A DNA stretch of 64,000 nt from Caulobacter zeae. Lineage in GTDB: Bacteria; Pseudomonadota; Alphaproteobacteria; Caulobacterales; Caulobacteraceae. Positions 1 through 7,996 of this stretch are shown here, one piece after another. How positions within the stretch are numbered: position 1 is the first letter of the stretch; each line of letters begins with the position of its first letter. Location: NCBI RefSeq assembly GCF_002858925.1, contig NZ_PJRS01000023.1, positions 62,001-126,000 of the forward strand. The letters are read 5' to 3'. The notes under the pieces were generated by a model, which searched no databases, was not told the DNA's origin, and worked only from the letters and a program-made list of their open reading frames with translations. The position numbers and the translations under genes were made by a program.

Positions 1-134
1 AGGTCGGGGAAGTTGACGCTGGCGGCCCTGATGCGGACCAGAACCTCGCCGGGGCCGGGCGTCGGGGTCGGGACCTCGCGGACCGCGCAACCGGTGAAGT
101 CGGGGGCGAGGCGCTCGACGACGAGGGCCTTCAT
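1..134 (-). CDS. Zn-independent quinone oxidoreductase (MDR family), 5' end only
   Basis: Only the first 44 codons are in the window; the gene continues off the left edge. The start MKALVVERLAPDF, followed by VPTPTPGPGEVLVRIRAASV and NFPD, is the N-terminal GroES-like fold of medium-chain dehydrogenase/reductase quinone reductases, which reduce quinones with NADPH in the cytosol. ATG at 134 is preceded by GGGAAGGGAG, and that Shine-Dalgarno-like stretch is the outer edge of the palindromic repeat at 139-280. It lies downstream of the esterase and TetR genes on the same strand and may be co-transcribed with them. Family assignment is good; the substrate is unknown. Confidence 0.8.
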   Translation of the reverse strand, partial: MKALVVERLAPDFTGCAVREVPTPTPGPGEVLVRIRAASVNFPD

Positions 135-138
135 GCTC

Positions 139-280
139 CCTTCCCGTTGGCGGATGGGGGAAGGGTCGGGGATGGGGGTGACCACGAGGATTCAGCCGCA
201 ATCCGCGAAAAGACGCCGGAGCAGCGGACAGGCCGCTCCACCCCCATCCCACCCCTTCCCCCATCCGCCAACGGGAAGGG
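139..280. repeat. Long intergenic inverted repeat
   Basis: Two arms of about 42 bases (139-180 and 239-280) are near-perfect inverted copies, each containing CCGTTGGCGGATGGGGGAAG or its complement, around a loop of about 58 bases. It fills the whole gap between the esterase stop and the oxidoreductase start. Transcribed from the minus strand it would form a very stable hairpin, and its end supplies the purine-rich stretch just before the ATG at 134. Confidence 0.85.
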
Positions 281-282
281 GT

Positions 283-1314
283 TCACTTTTCGATCTCCGC
301 CCGCACCAGCGCGGCGATCTCGCGGCAGGCGGCGTCGGCCGCCGGCACCGCGCCGGTAAAGGCGGTGAAACCGTGGGCCAGGCTGTCGTAGCAGCGATAG
401 GTGGTGGGCACGCCGGCCGCGATCAGCCGCTTGGCGTAGGCCTCGCCCTGGTCGACCAGCGGGTCGAAGCCGGCGGTGACGACGATGGCCGGGGCGAGGC
501 CCGTCAGGTCCGCGGTCTTGTCGGGCGACAGGCGCGGGTCGGCCGGATCGGCCTCGGGACCCATGTAGTGACCCATGAACCACTCCATGATCGGGCGGCT
601 CAGCGGATAGCTGTCGGCATAGACGCCCATCGACGGCGTCTCGCTGGCCACGTCGACGGCGGGGTAGATCAGGAGCTGGAAGGCCGGCTGGGCCTCGCCC
701 GCGCGCCGCATCTCCTGGGCCAGCACGGCGGCGAAGTTGCCGCCCATGCTGTCGCCGCCGATCGCGGCCTCTCCCGGCGCCGCGCCGAAGCGGGCGGCGT
801 TGTCGCGACCCCAGCGATAGGCGGCCAGCACGTCGTCGAGCCCGGCCGGGAAGCGATGGTCCGGCGCCAGGCGGTAGTCGACCGACAGCACGGCGGTCTT
901 GGCTACGCGCGCCAGGATCCCGCAGAAGGCGTGGCAGGTCTCCAGATCCCCGATCACCCCGCCGCCGAAGTGGGCGAAGACGATCAGCGGCGCGGCGCTG
1001 TCCTGCTCGGCCGGGCGATAGGCGCGGATCGGGATCTGGCCGCCGGGGCCGTCTATCGTCAGGCTCTCGTTGCGCACCCCGACCTCGGGCGGACCCGAAA
1101 CCGCCAGCAACCCCTTAGCGCTGCCCGCCCGCGCCTCTTCCGGCGACAGGGTGGTCATCGACGGCAGGCCCTTGGCCGCGTTGGCGAAGAACTGGAAGCG
1201 CGGATCCAGGGTGCGTCCGCCGCGATAGACGACGCCCCCGCCGCTCAGCGCCCGCAGGATCGGGGTCGGCAGCGACAGGATCGTCTTGAGGACCAGCTTC
1301 TGGACGTCGGCCAT
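283..1314 (-). CDS. Alpha/beta hydrolase, hormone-sensitive-lipase type esterase
   Basis: 343 aa. The central block has HFGGGVIGD (oxyanion hole, here HFGGG where the family usually shows HGGG), then YRLAPDHRFPAGLDD, the nucleophile elbow GGDSMGGN, the acid in AGFDPLVDQGEAYA and the histidine in SLAHGF. This is the HSL / family IV carboxylesterase layout, and it probably cleaves short-chain esters in the cytosol. I start at the ATG at 1314 (MADVQKL), which has GAGAGAAAGAG upstream; an in-frame start at 1365 would put a repeat arm into the protein. It lies between a TetR gene and a quinone oxidoreductase on the same strand, a common arrangement for small inducible detoxification or degradation operons. 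Confidence 0.9.
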   Translation of the reverse strand: MADVQKLVLKTILSLPTPILRALSGGGVVYRGGRTLDPRFQFFANAAKGLPSMTTLSPEEARAGSAKGLLAVSGPPEVGVRNESLTIDGPGGQIPIRAYRPAEQDSAAPLIVFAHFGGGVIGDLETCHAFCGILARVAKTAVLSVDYRLAPDHRFPAGLDDVLAAYRWGRDNAARFGAAPGEAAIGGDSMGGNFAAVLAQEMRRAGEAQPAFQLLIYPAVDVASETPSMGVYADSYPLSRPIMEWFMGHYMGPEADPADPRLSPDKTADLTGLAPAIVVTAGFDPLVDQGEAYAKRLIAAGVPTTYRCYDSLAHGFTAFTGAVPAADAACREIAALVRAEIEK

Positions 1315-1350
1315 TCGGGGGCTCTTTCTCTCTGCTTCAGCGGAACCGCC

Positions 1351-1434
1351 CTCGTCCTTCGACAAGCTCAGGATGAGGGCTACAGGCAGGTCGGCGGCAG
1401 TAGAAACCTCATCCTGAGCCTGTCGAAGGAGGAG
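1351..1434. repeat. Palindromic repeat, CTTCGACA...TGTCGAAG family
   Basis: The arms CCTTCGACAAGCTCAGGATG and CCTCATCCTGAGCCTGTCGA are inverted copies about 28 bases apart. Elements with this core are common in alphaproteobacterial intergenic DNA. A second copy lies at 12208-12306. It separates the TetR gene from the esterase. Confidence 0.85.
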
Positions 1435-1443
1435 GTTTCGTTC

Positions 1444-2085
1444 TCACGGCCTGGGCAGGGCCGGCAGGCCGCCGAGGATCAGGCCGACGGCAAAGGCGGT
1501 GGCGCCCTGGGTGTCCATCGGCCGGCGCTCCAGCATCTTGTCGCCGACCTCGCGGGCCACGGCGATGCAGGCGGCGGTCAGGTAGTCGAGGTCCACGGGG
1601 GGAGCGTGGTCGCGCTCCAGCACCCGCTCGAAGGCCTCGCGCACCTCGGCGAAGACGGCGGTGACCTCGGGGGTGGCGCGCACCTGCGGATGGGTCTCGC
1701 CGGCCGGGCGGTTGACGCGCCAGGTCTCGTGCTCGGCGGCCAGGAAGTCGAAATAGGCCCGCATGGCCCCGCGCAGGAACGAGGCGAAGTCGGTCGCCTT
1801 CTCGAACTCCACGCGCAGCAGCGGCCGAAAGCGCCGCGCCCCGTCGTCGGCGAGGGCGTCGAACACCTCCTCCTTGGACTTGTAGTAGTTGTAGAAGGTG
1901 CCGGACGCGAGGCCGGTCAGGCGGATGATGTCGCGCACCGTGGCCCCGTCGTAGCCCAGCTCGCCGAACACCTGCCGGGCCGCGTCGAGGATGGCCTGGC
2001 GGTTGGCGGTCTTGGTGCGCTCGCGCTTGCCCGGGCGATTGTCCTCGCGCGGCGGCATGGCGGGGAAATAGGCGATGTTCGACAT
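1444..2085 (-). CDS. TetR/AcrR family transcriptional regulator
   Basis: 213 aa. The N-terminal helix-turn-helix is clear: RQAILDAARQVFGELGYDGA, then TVRDIIRLTGLASGTFYNYY and KSKEEVF, at about residues 28-75. The rest is a ligand-binding helical domain I cannot assign to a substrate. It starts at ATG 2085 (MSNIAYF). Upstream of the esterase and oxidoreductase genes on the same strand, it is the likely local repressor of that set. The first 25 residues are basic and probably disordered. Confidence 0.92.
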   Translation of the reverse strand: MSNIAYFPAMPPREDNRPGKRERTKTANRQAILDAARQVFGELGYDGATVRDIIRLTGLASGTFYNYYKSKEEVFDALADDGARRFRPLLRVEFEKATDFASFLRGAMRAYFDFLAAEHETWRVNRPAGETHPQVRATPEVTAVFAEVREAFERVLERDHAPPVDLDYLTAACIAVAREVGDKMLERRPMDTQGATAFAVGLILGGLPALPRP

Positions 2086-2176
2086 CGAGGCGCGGCTCTT
2101 TTGTTGGGCGGCGTCAATGACGCCCCGTCAGGATTTGAGCCTCGTTCCGGGCGCGGAGCAAGAGGGGATGCATCAA

Positions 2177-2311
2177 GATCCTCCCCCTCTGGGGTAGGTG
2201 TCGCCAAAGGCGACGGAGGGGGGTGTGGCTGATGAGACGGCCGACGCCCCGAAAGCTGATAACGTCCCCCCCTCCGGCCCTGCGGGCCACCTCCCCCAGA
2301 GGGGGAGGATC
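2177..2311. repeat. Composite palindromic repeat, family A
   Basis: About 135 bases bounded by perfect inverted ends GATCCTCCCCCTCTGGGG and CCCCAGAGGGGGAGGATC. Inside are GTCGCCAAAGGCGAC, GAAAGCTGATAACGTCCCCC and CGGCCCTGCGGGCC, the modules seen in the other family A copies. It ends directly at the stop codon of the next gene. Confidence 0.9.
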
Positions 2312-2617
2312 CTATGGCCGGACGAACGTCGCCTTGCAGCGGGCGTCGCAGCGGGCCCATTCGGACGGGCAGCTGTCGTCGTCGGTGTTGGCGCGGCAGA
2401 AGTAGTAGGTCTTGGCGCACACGGCCTTGCAGGCGGCCGGATCGGCGCCGGGCCTGGGCGACTGCAACGGGATCGGCGGCGGGATCACGGCCTGGGCGCT
2501 GGGGGCCGCCGTCGCCTCCGGCGCGGGGGTCGACAGCGTCCGCCGCGCATGGGTCTGGGCCCCGGCCGACGAGGCCAGGGCGGCGACCAGCAGCAGGGCG
2601 GACAGGGCGCGACGCAT
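2312..2617 (-). CDS. Small secreted Cys-rich hypothetical protein
   Basis: 101 aa. I do not recognise the family. MRRALSALLLVAALASSAGA is a clear Sec signal peptide with cleavage after AGA. The mature part is Pro/Ala-rich, then has a C-terminal block with six cysteines (CKAVC, FC, SC, RC, RC), which could form three disulfides in the periplasm. ATG 2617 is chosen because it begins the signal peptide. It is divergent from the hydrolase at 2715, with about 97 bases between them for both promoters. Confidence 0.7.
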   Translation of the reverse strand: MRRALSALLLVAALASSAGAQTHARRTLSTPAPEATAAPSAQAVIPPPIPLQSPRPGADPAACKAVCAKTYYFCRANTDDDSCPSEWARCDARCKATFVRP

Positions 2618-2714
2618 GGCTTCCGAGTCTAGGGACTGATCCGCCGAAAAGAAACCGCGCCCGGACGTCGCGGGCGCTCTCGACGAACGGCCCTGCGCCC
2701 CTACATTGAGACCC

Positions 2715-3710
2715 ATGCTCAAGCACGCCGGACGCGCCCTTGCCGCCTTCACCCTGCTCTTCGTCTCCTTCGTCGCGACGGGCGGCGTGATGGCCGCGGT
2801 CGGACACAAGGCCCCGCGCGGGACCTTCGTCGACATCGGCGAGGGTCGTAAGCTGCGGCTCGTCTGCGAGGGCGAGGCCACGCACCCCGACCGCCCGACC
2901 GTGTGGCTGGAAGCCGGCGCCTTCGGCTTCGCCGCCGACTGGGGCGCGACCCAGGACGCCCTGGCCGCCGCCGGCTGGCGCGCCTGCGCCTATGACCGCG
3001 CCGGCATGGGCTATTCGCCCAAGGGTCCGGCCCCGCGCGACGGCCTGGCCATCGTGGCCGACTTCGAGAAGCTGGTCGCCGCCTCGGGCGAGACGGGCCC
3101 CTACATCCTGGTCGGCCACTCGATGGCGGGCCTGCGCCTGCGAGAATACGCCGGCCGCAACCCCGACAAGGTCGCCGGCCTCGTCCTGGTCGACGCCGCG
3201 ACGCCGGAAGCGGCGAAGATCCGCCGCGCCCAGGGCTTCATCAAGTCGTTCGTGTTCATCTCGCGCGCGGCGGCGCTGGGGGCCTCGACCGGGCTCTACA
3301 AGCCGCTGGTCTACACCCGCCTGGGCGACAAGATCGGCCTGCCGCCGGACGCCAAGGCCGAAAAGCGCTGGGGCTTCGCCAACGGCCGCCACAACCGCAC
3401 CTCGGCCCAGGAGGTCACCCTGTGGGCCCAGGCCTCCGACCAGGCGGCCGCCCAGCCGCAGTTCAGGCCCGAATGGCCGGTGGCCGTGGTCACCGCCGGC
3501 GCCCGCGTCGGCGATCGCGCCCAGTGGAAGGACATGCAGGCCGCCCCCGCCAAGGCCTCGCAGCACGGCTATGTCGATCACGTGGCCGGCGCCACCCACA
3601 CCCGCCTGCTGGGCGGCGAATTCGCCGACCACATCGTGCGGGCCGTGGAGTTCGTGGCGAAGGCGCGGGGGACCCAGCCCCAGGCGCTGGTCGACGCAAC
3701 CGCGCCGTAG
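2715..3710 (+). CDS. Alpha/beta hydrolase
   Basis: 331 aa. MLKHAGRALAAFTLLFVSFV is a signal anchor or signal peptide, so the enzyme is probably exported or membrane-bound. Then come WLEAGAFGFAADWG, YDRAGMGYS, the nucleophile elbow GHSMAG and a late histidine in GYVDHVAGATHTR, the usual order of an alpha/beta-hydrolase fold. A TTG three codons earlier is in frame; ATG 2715 fits the signal sequence better. The substrate cannot be told from the sequence. A family A repeat follows immediately. Confidence 0.85.
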   Translation: MLKHAGRALAAFTLLFVSFVATGGVMAAVGHKAPRGTFVDIGEGRKLRLVCEGEATHPDRPTVWLEAGAFGFAADWGATQDALAAAGWRACAYDRAGMGYSPKGPAPRDGLAIVADFEKLVAASGETGPYILVGHSMAGLRLREYAGRNPDKVAGLVLVDAATPEAAKIRRAQGFIKSFVFISRAAALGASTGLYKPLVYTRLGDKIGLPPDAKAEKRWGFANGRHNRTSAQEVTLWAQASDQAAAQPQFRPEWPVAVVTAGARVGDRAQWKDMQAAPAKASQHGYVDHVAGATHTRLLGGEFADHIVRAVEFVAKARGTQPQALVDATAP

Positions 3711-3718
3711 AGCAGGAA

Positions 3719-3850
3719 ACCTCCCCCTGTGGGGGAGGCGATCGCGCAGCGATCGGTGGGGGGAGTGATTGCCAGCTTTCAGTCGCCTCGAAAGCTGAAA
3801 ACGTCCCCCCCTCCGGCCCTTCGGGCCACCTCCCCCAGAGGGGGAGGATC
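3719..3850. repeat. Composite palindromic repeat, family A
   Basis: Starts CCTCCCCCTGTGGGGGAGGC, has GATCGCGCAGCGATC, the inverted pair CAGCTTTC / GAAAGCTG, CGGCCCTTCGGGCC, and closes with CTCCCCCAGAGGGGGAGGAT. It fills the gap between two convergent genes and could act as a bidirectional stem-loop. Confidence 0.9.
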
Positions 3851-3855
3851 TTTGT

Positions 3856-4638
3856 TCAGCCTCCCAACTCCTCCGAGCGCTTCACCGCCGCCGCCAGGGC
3901 GCGCGGCAGCAGATCCCCGAAGCCGCCCTCGCCCATCAGCACCGACAAGGCCGCGGCCGTGGTGCCGCCGGGTGACGTCACCTGCTTGCGCAGTTCGGCG
4001 GGCTCCTCGCCGCCGGCCGCCAGCAGGGCCGAGGCGCCGGCGATGGTGGCGCGGGCCAGGCGGGCGCTGTCTTCGTGCGACAGGCCCTGGCCCGCGCCGG
4101 CCGCTTCCAGGGCTTCGATGAAGGCGTAGAGATAGGCCGGCGCCGAGCCGGAGACGGCGGTGGCGGCGTGCATCAGCTGCTCGTCGGCCAGCTCGACCGT
4201 GGCGGCGACCGGGGCCAGCAGGGCCTTGGCGGCCTCCAGCGCCTCGGCGGTGTCGGCATAGAGGCTGGCCGCGCCCTGGCCGATGGCCACGGCGGTCGTC
4301 GGCATCACCCGCGCCACGCGCCGGCCGCCGAAGGCCTCGGAAATGTCGGCCGCGCGCACCCCGGCGGCGATCGAGACGATGATGGCGTCGGGAGCCAGGT
4401 GCGGGACCACGTCCGCAACCGCCTCGCGCCAGATCTGCGGCTTGACCGCCAGCAGCACCACCCTGGCGGCGGAAAGCGCCTCCAGCGATGGATTGACCAC
4501 CGCGCCGGGGAAGGCCTCAGCCGTCGCGGCCGGGTCGCGGACGATCAGGTCGGAGAGGGCGAAAGCCCCGGTCTTGCGCCAGCCCTCGATCAGGGCCCCG
4601 CCCATGCGGCCCGCGCCGAGCAGAAGGATGGGGGTCAT
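3856..4638 (-). CDS. proC: Pyrroline-5-carboxylate reductase
   Basis: 260 aa, normal for the family. It reduces 1-pyrroline-5-carboxylate to proline with NAD(P)H, the last step of proline synthesis. ILLLGAGRMGGALIEGW is the Rossmann nucleotide-binding start and AVKPQIW the usual second motif. The C-terminal signature reads MHAATAVSGSAPAYLYAFIE and later KQVTSPGGTTAAAL. ATG 4638 is chosen over a TTG two codons upstream because GGAG lies at the right distance. It is the last gene of the minus-strand group ubiK-ybjN-proC, separated from ybjN by a family B repeat. Confidence 0.96.
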   Translation of the reverse strand: MTPILLLGAGRMGGALIEGWRKTGAFALSDLIVRDPAATAEAFPGAVVNPSLEALSAARVVLLAVKPQIWREAVADVVPHLAPDAIIVSIAAGVRAADISEAFGGRRVARVMPTTAVAIGQGAASLYADTAEALEAAKALLAPVAATVELADEQLMHAATAVSGSAPAYLYAFIEALEAAGAGQGLSHEDSARLARATIAGASALLAAGGEEPAELRKQVTSPGGTTAAALSVLMGEGGFGDLLPRALAAAVKRSEELGG

Positions 4639-4746
4639 GGGCAAAGCTCCCGCGTATCTGGTGTCGCAGGGCGCTTAGCGCGGCGAGGGGGCGGCGTCAC
4701 CTGTTTGGTGAGGCGGCGACCGTTTGGCGAAAGAAGGCTTGGGGTT

Positions 4747-4881
4747 TTTGCTCGCGAAGCGGGGGAGGTGGCGCGGCGCTATCAGCGCCGTGACAGAGGG
4801 GGCGAGGGACGGAGAGCTGAGCCCAGTCTCGCCCCCTCCACCACTTCGTGGTCCCCCTCCCCCGTTCTACGGGGGAGGAAC
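4747..4881. repeat. Composite palindromic repeat, family B
   Basis: GCGGGGGAGGTGGCGCGGCG, ATCAGCGCCGTGACAGAGGG, GCCCAGTCTCGCCCCCTCCA, CCACTTCGTGG and a closing CCCCCTCCCCCGTTCTACGG are the modules of family B. It sits between ybjN and proC. Confidence 0.88.
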
Positions 4882-4889
4882 TTAGGCTC

Positions 4890-5393
4890 TTAAGCCTGGC
4901 CGACCGTCTCGAACATGCAGGCGGCCATGGCCTCGTCGGGGGTCTTGGCGCCGTGCAGCAGGAAGTCGAAGGCCGGATAGAAGCGGTCGGCGGCTTCCAC
5001 CGCCGCGTCGATCATCGAGGCGGCCTGGGCCATGGTCGGGCGCTCGCCCGACGGCAGGGCCAGGGCGTGGCGGAACACCACCTCGCCGTCGTCGGTCCAG
5101 ACCTCGAAGTGGCCCAGCCAGACCCGCTGGTTGATCATCGACAACAGCTCGTAGGCGACCGGACGCTTGGTCTTGGACGCCCGCAGGTCGAGCGAGAGGC
5201 ACAGCTGCAGGCAGTCGGCCTCCGGACGCCAGGCGAACCAGAGCTCGTAATCCTTCCAGTCGCCGGTCAGGGCGAAGGCGAGATCGCCGTCCTCCGTCCG
5301 GTCGAAGGTCAGGTTTTCGGCGGCCAGCACGTGCTCGACCACCTCGAGGGGATCCAGCGCCAGCAGGACGTCGTCGTCGGGTTGGGTGTCCAT
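4890..5393 (-). CDS. YbjN domain-containing protein
   Basis: 167 aa. The sequence follows the YbjN / T3SS-chaperone-like fold: a start such as LDPLEVVEHVLAAENLTFDR, central VNAELLSMINQ-type stretch (here YELLSMINQRVWLGHFEVW) and a helical C-terminus AASMIDAAVEAADRFYPAF. Members are cytosolic and have been linked to stress and motility in enterobacteria, but the biochemical role is not known. The same gene next to proC and ubiK is a usual alphaproteobacterial neighbourhood. Confidence 0.85.
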   Translation of the reverse strand: MDTQPDDDVLLALDPLEVVEHVLAAENLTFDRTEDGDLAFALTGDWKDYELWFAWRPEADCLQLCLSLDLRASKTKRPVAYELLSMINQRVWLGHFEVWTDDGEVVFRHALALPSGERPTMAQAASMIDAAVEAADRFYPAFDFLLHGAKTPDEAMAACMFETVGQA

Positions 5394-5523
5394 CAGAACC
5401 TTTGGCCCCCGGGGGCGATGACGGGCGTGGGACCCGCCGGGTGTCGCCCACGAAAGAAGAGTCTAAGCTGCTTCGCGCGTTTGGCCACAACAGCGTTCAC
5501 GCTTGGAGCGAGCGGTAAACGAT

Positions 5524-5826
5524 TTATTCGCCCTTTTGCGCGGGTTTGTCGCCCTTCGGAGTCGCCTTCTTCGCGGCGGGCTTGGCGGCGACCTTTTCAG
5601 GGGCGGCCTTCTCGGCCTTCAGGGCCGCGACTTCGGCCTGCAGGGCGGCCACCTGGGCCTTCAGGACCTCGAGATCGTCGCGACGCACCAGGTCCAGCTC
5701 GGCGGCCCAGCGGTCGGCCTGGGCGCGGAACGCCGTCTTGGCTTCGTCGCCGGCGGTCTGGGCGATGCCCATCGCGGCCTGGGTGAACTTGGCGAATTCG
5801 TCGAGGAAGGGGTTCTGGCTGTGCAT
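5524..5826 (-). CDS. ubiK: Accessory factor UbiK family protein
   Basis: 100 aa. MHSQNPFLDEFAKFTQAAMG followed by an amphipathic helix and a coiled coil (LEVLKAQVAALQAEVAALKA) is the UbiK/YqiC (BMFP) layout. UbiK helps assemble the late-stage ubiquinone biosynthesis complex in Escherichia coli. The tail is Lys/Ala/Pro-rich (AAKPAAKKATPKGDK), probably disordered. ATG 5826 is chosen because it begins the conserved MHSQNPF motif. It is divergent from lgt with about 115 bases between the starts. Confidence 0.85.
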   Translation of the reverse strand: MHSQNPFLDEFAKFTQAAMGIAQTAGDEAKTAFRAQADRWAAELDLVRRDDLEVLKAQVAALQAEVAALKAEKAAPEKVAAKPAAKKATPKGDKPAQKGE

Positions 5827-5942
5827 CTTCGTTCCGGCCGGGCGCAAATCGCCCACAGTTCTTTATATGGTGTGCGGGGGATGAAAGCGAACAGCGAACC
5901 GGGTATCCCTGCGACCATCTGTCCCGAACGGAGCCGAACGGC

Positions 5943-6818
5943 GTGATCTTTCCGGAATTCGACCCCGTCCTCGTCCAGCTGGGTCCCTTCGCCATCCGCT
6001 GGTACGCCCTGGCCTATGTGGCCGGCATCCTGCTGGGCTGGCGCTACGCGGTGCGGCTGGTGAAGACCCCGCGCCTGTGGGGCGGCCGCGCGCCGACCGC
6101 CACGCCCGAGCAGATCGACGATCTCGTTCTGTGGATCACGCTGGGCATCATCCTGGGCGGACGCCTCGGCTACATCCTGTTCTACAGCCCGTCGACGATC
6201 TGGACCCGCCCGCTCGAGATCCTGCAGGTCTGGCATGGCGGCATGAGCTTCCACGGCGGCTTCCTGGGCGTGTGCCTGGCCGTCATCCTGTTCGCCCGCA
6301 AGAACGGCGTCGACCTCCTGAAGCTGGGCGACCTGGTCGCGCCGGTCGCGCCGCTGGGCCTGCTGTTCGGCCGCCTGGCCAATTTCGTCAACGGCGAGCT
6401 GTGGGGCCGCACCACCGACGTTCCGTGGGGCGTGGTGTTCTGCAACGACCGCATCCGCGACCTCGAAGGCGGCGCCTGCGTCGCCGGCGAACTGCCCCGC
6501 CATCCCAGCCAGCTCTACGAAGCCGCGCTCGAAGGGGTGCTGCTGTTCCTGATCCTGCGCCTGGCCACCCACCGCTTTTCGTTCCTGCAACGCCGGGGCG
6601 GGCTCGTGGGCCTGTTCATGCTCTGCTACGGCCTGTTCCGCGCCAGCCTCGAAAACGTGCGCCAGCCCGACGCCTTCATGCCCAACTTCCCGCTTGGCCT
6701 GACCATGGGGATGATGCTGTCGACCCCGATGCTGCTGGTCGGCGGCTGGCTGGTGTGGAAGGCGCTGAAGCAGCCGGTCATCCCCGTCTCGCCCGCCTCG
6801 GAGCCGGTCCAGCCTTGA
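5943..6818 (+). CDS. lgt: Prolipoprotein diacylglyceryl transferase
   Basis: 291 aa inner-membrane enzyme that moves diacylglycerol from phosphatidylglycerol to the lipobox cysteine of prolipoproteins, the first step of lipoprotein maturation. It has IRWYALAYVAGILLGW, GGMSFHGGFLG and the family signature GRLANFVNGELWGR, with about seven hydrophobic segments. The start is GTG at 5943. Its stop overlaps the TTG start of the next gene by four bases (TTGA), so lgt, midA and pgeF are translationally coupled. Several lipoproteins in this window are its likely substrates. Confidence 0.97.
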   Translation: MIFPEFDPVLVQLGPFAIRWYALAYVAGILLGWRYAVRLVKTPRLWGGRAPTATPEQIDDLVLWITLGIILGGRLGYILFYSPSTIWTRPLEILQVWHGGMSFHGGFLGVCLAVILFARKNGVDLLKLGDLVAPVAPLGLLFGRLANFVNGELWGRTTDVPWGVVFCNDRIRDLEGGACVAGELPRHPSQLYEAALEGVLLFLILRLATHRFSFLQRRGGLVGLFMLCYGLFRASLENVRQPDAFMPNFPLGLTMGMMLSTPMLLVGGWLVWKALKQPVIPVSPASEPVQP

Positions 6819-7996
6819 GCCTGAGCAAGCCAGCGCTTCTCGGCCGCCTGAAGGCCCAGATCGCCCAGGACGGCCCGATCAGCGTCCCGGAATACTTCAC
6901 CCGCTGCCTGCACGACCCGCGCGACGGCTACTACGCCAACCGCCCTGCCCTGGGTTCGGACGGCGACTTCGTCACCGCGCCGGGCGTCAGCCAGATGTTC
7001 GGCGAACTCATCGGCCTTTGGCTGATGGAGACCTGGGACCGCCAGGGCCGCCCCGCACCGTTCCGCCTGGTCGAGATGGGGCCGGGCGACGGGACGCTGA
7101 TGAGCGACATCCTGCGCGCCGCCCGCCTGCTGCCCGCCTTCCTGGAGGCCGCCGACCTGTGGCTGGTCGAGGTCTCGCCGGTGCTGCGCGCGGCGCAGAA
7201 GGAAAAGCTTGCCGGCGCGAGCGTGCAGTGGGCCGATCGGCTGGAAGAGGTTCCCGCCGGCGCGCCGCTGCTGCTGGTCGCCAACGAACTGCTCGACTGC
7301 CTGCCCGCCCGCCAGTTCGTGAAGACACCCGAAGGCTGGGCCGAGCGGGTGGTGGGGCTGGCCGAGGACGGCGAGCTGGCGTTCGGGCTGCGCTCTCTTT
7401 CTCCTCCCCCGCGTCGCGGGAGAGGGGGACCGCCGAAGGCGGTGGAGGGGGCGGCCGCCTCCCTGCCGCTTGACGCCCCCTCCACCACTTCGTGGTCCCC
7501 CTCCCCCGCCTTGGCGGGGGAGGAACTAGCTCCAGGCGCCATCCTGGAATCCTCGCCGGCCCAGGCCGCGCTGGGATCGGAGCTCGGCCACCGCATCGTT
7601 CGCGACGGCGGGGCGGCGCTGCTGATCGACTACGGCCGCGCGACGAGCGAGCCGGGCGACACGCTGCAAGCCCTCCGCGCCCACAAGAAGGAAGGCCCGC
7701 TGGACAGTCCCGGCCAGGCCGACCTGACCGTCTGGGCCGACTTCCCGTCGGTGTTGGAGGCCGCCCGGCAGGCCGGGGCGAGCGCGCCGCCGGTGATCAC
7801 CCAGGGCGACTTCCTGCGCGCCCTCGGGATCGAGGCCCGCGCCCAGGCCCTGGCCGCCGCCCGGCCCGATCGCGCCGAGGTCGTCGCAAGACAGCTTGAT
7901 CGCCTGACCGGAGCGGCGCAGATGGGCGATCTCTTCAAGGTCGCGTGCCTGAGCGCGCCGGGGCTTAATCCCCCGCTCTTCGAGGACGAGGCATGA
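6815..7996 (+). CDS. Class I SAM-dependent methyltransferase, MidA/NDUFAF7 family, with an in-frame repeat insertion
   Basis: 393 aa from a TTG start that overlaps the lgt stop. The family (COG1565) includes mitochondrial NDUFAF7, which methylates an arginine of complex I. Conserved blocks are ISVPEYFTRCLHDPRDGYYA, GDFVTAPGVSQMFGELIGLW, the SAM motif LVEMGPGDGTLM, NELLDCLPARQF and ALLIDYG. Between AFGLRS and the conserved continuation PGAILESSPAQ lies a 42-residue low-complexity stretch rich in Ser, Pro and Gly that is the translation of a family B repeat (7401-7526). The frame stays open through it. Whether the enzyme is active cannot be told. Confidence 0.9.
   Translation: MSLSKPALLGRLKAQIAQDGPISVPEYFTRCLHDPRDGYYANRPALGSDGDFVTAPGVSQMFGELIGLWLMETWDRQGRPAPFRLVEMGPGDGTLMSDILRAARLLPAFLEAADLWLVEVSPVLRAAQKEKLAGASVQWADRLEEVPAGAPLLLVANELLDCLPARQFVKTPEGWAERVVGLAEDGELAFGLRSLSPPPRRGRGGPPKAVEGAAASLPLDAPSTTSWSPSPALAGEELAPGAILESSPAQAALGSELGHRIVRDGGAALLIDYGRATSEPGDTLQALRAHKKEGPLDSPGQADLTVWADFPSVLEAARQAGASAPPVITQGDFLRALGIEARAQALAAARPDRAEVVARQLDRLTGAAQMGDLFKVACLSAPGLNPPLFEDEA
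7401..7526. repeat. Family B palindromic repeat inside the midA reading frame
   Basis: CTCCTCCCCCGCGTCGCGGG opens it, then GGGGACCGCCGAAGGCGGTG, GACGCCCCCTCCACCACTTC and CCGCCTTGGCGGGGGAGGAA. About 126 bases, a multiple of three, with no stop in the coding frame. Confidence 0.9.

Noticed and set aside
1917-3632. A 571-codon minus-strand frame across three genes
   Set aside because: It crosses a palindromic repeat and the alpha/beta hydrolase in the wrong frame and has no recognisable domain.
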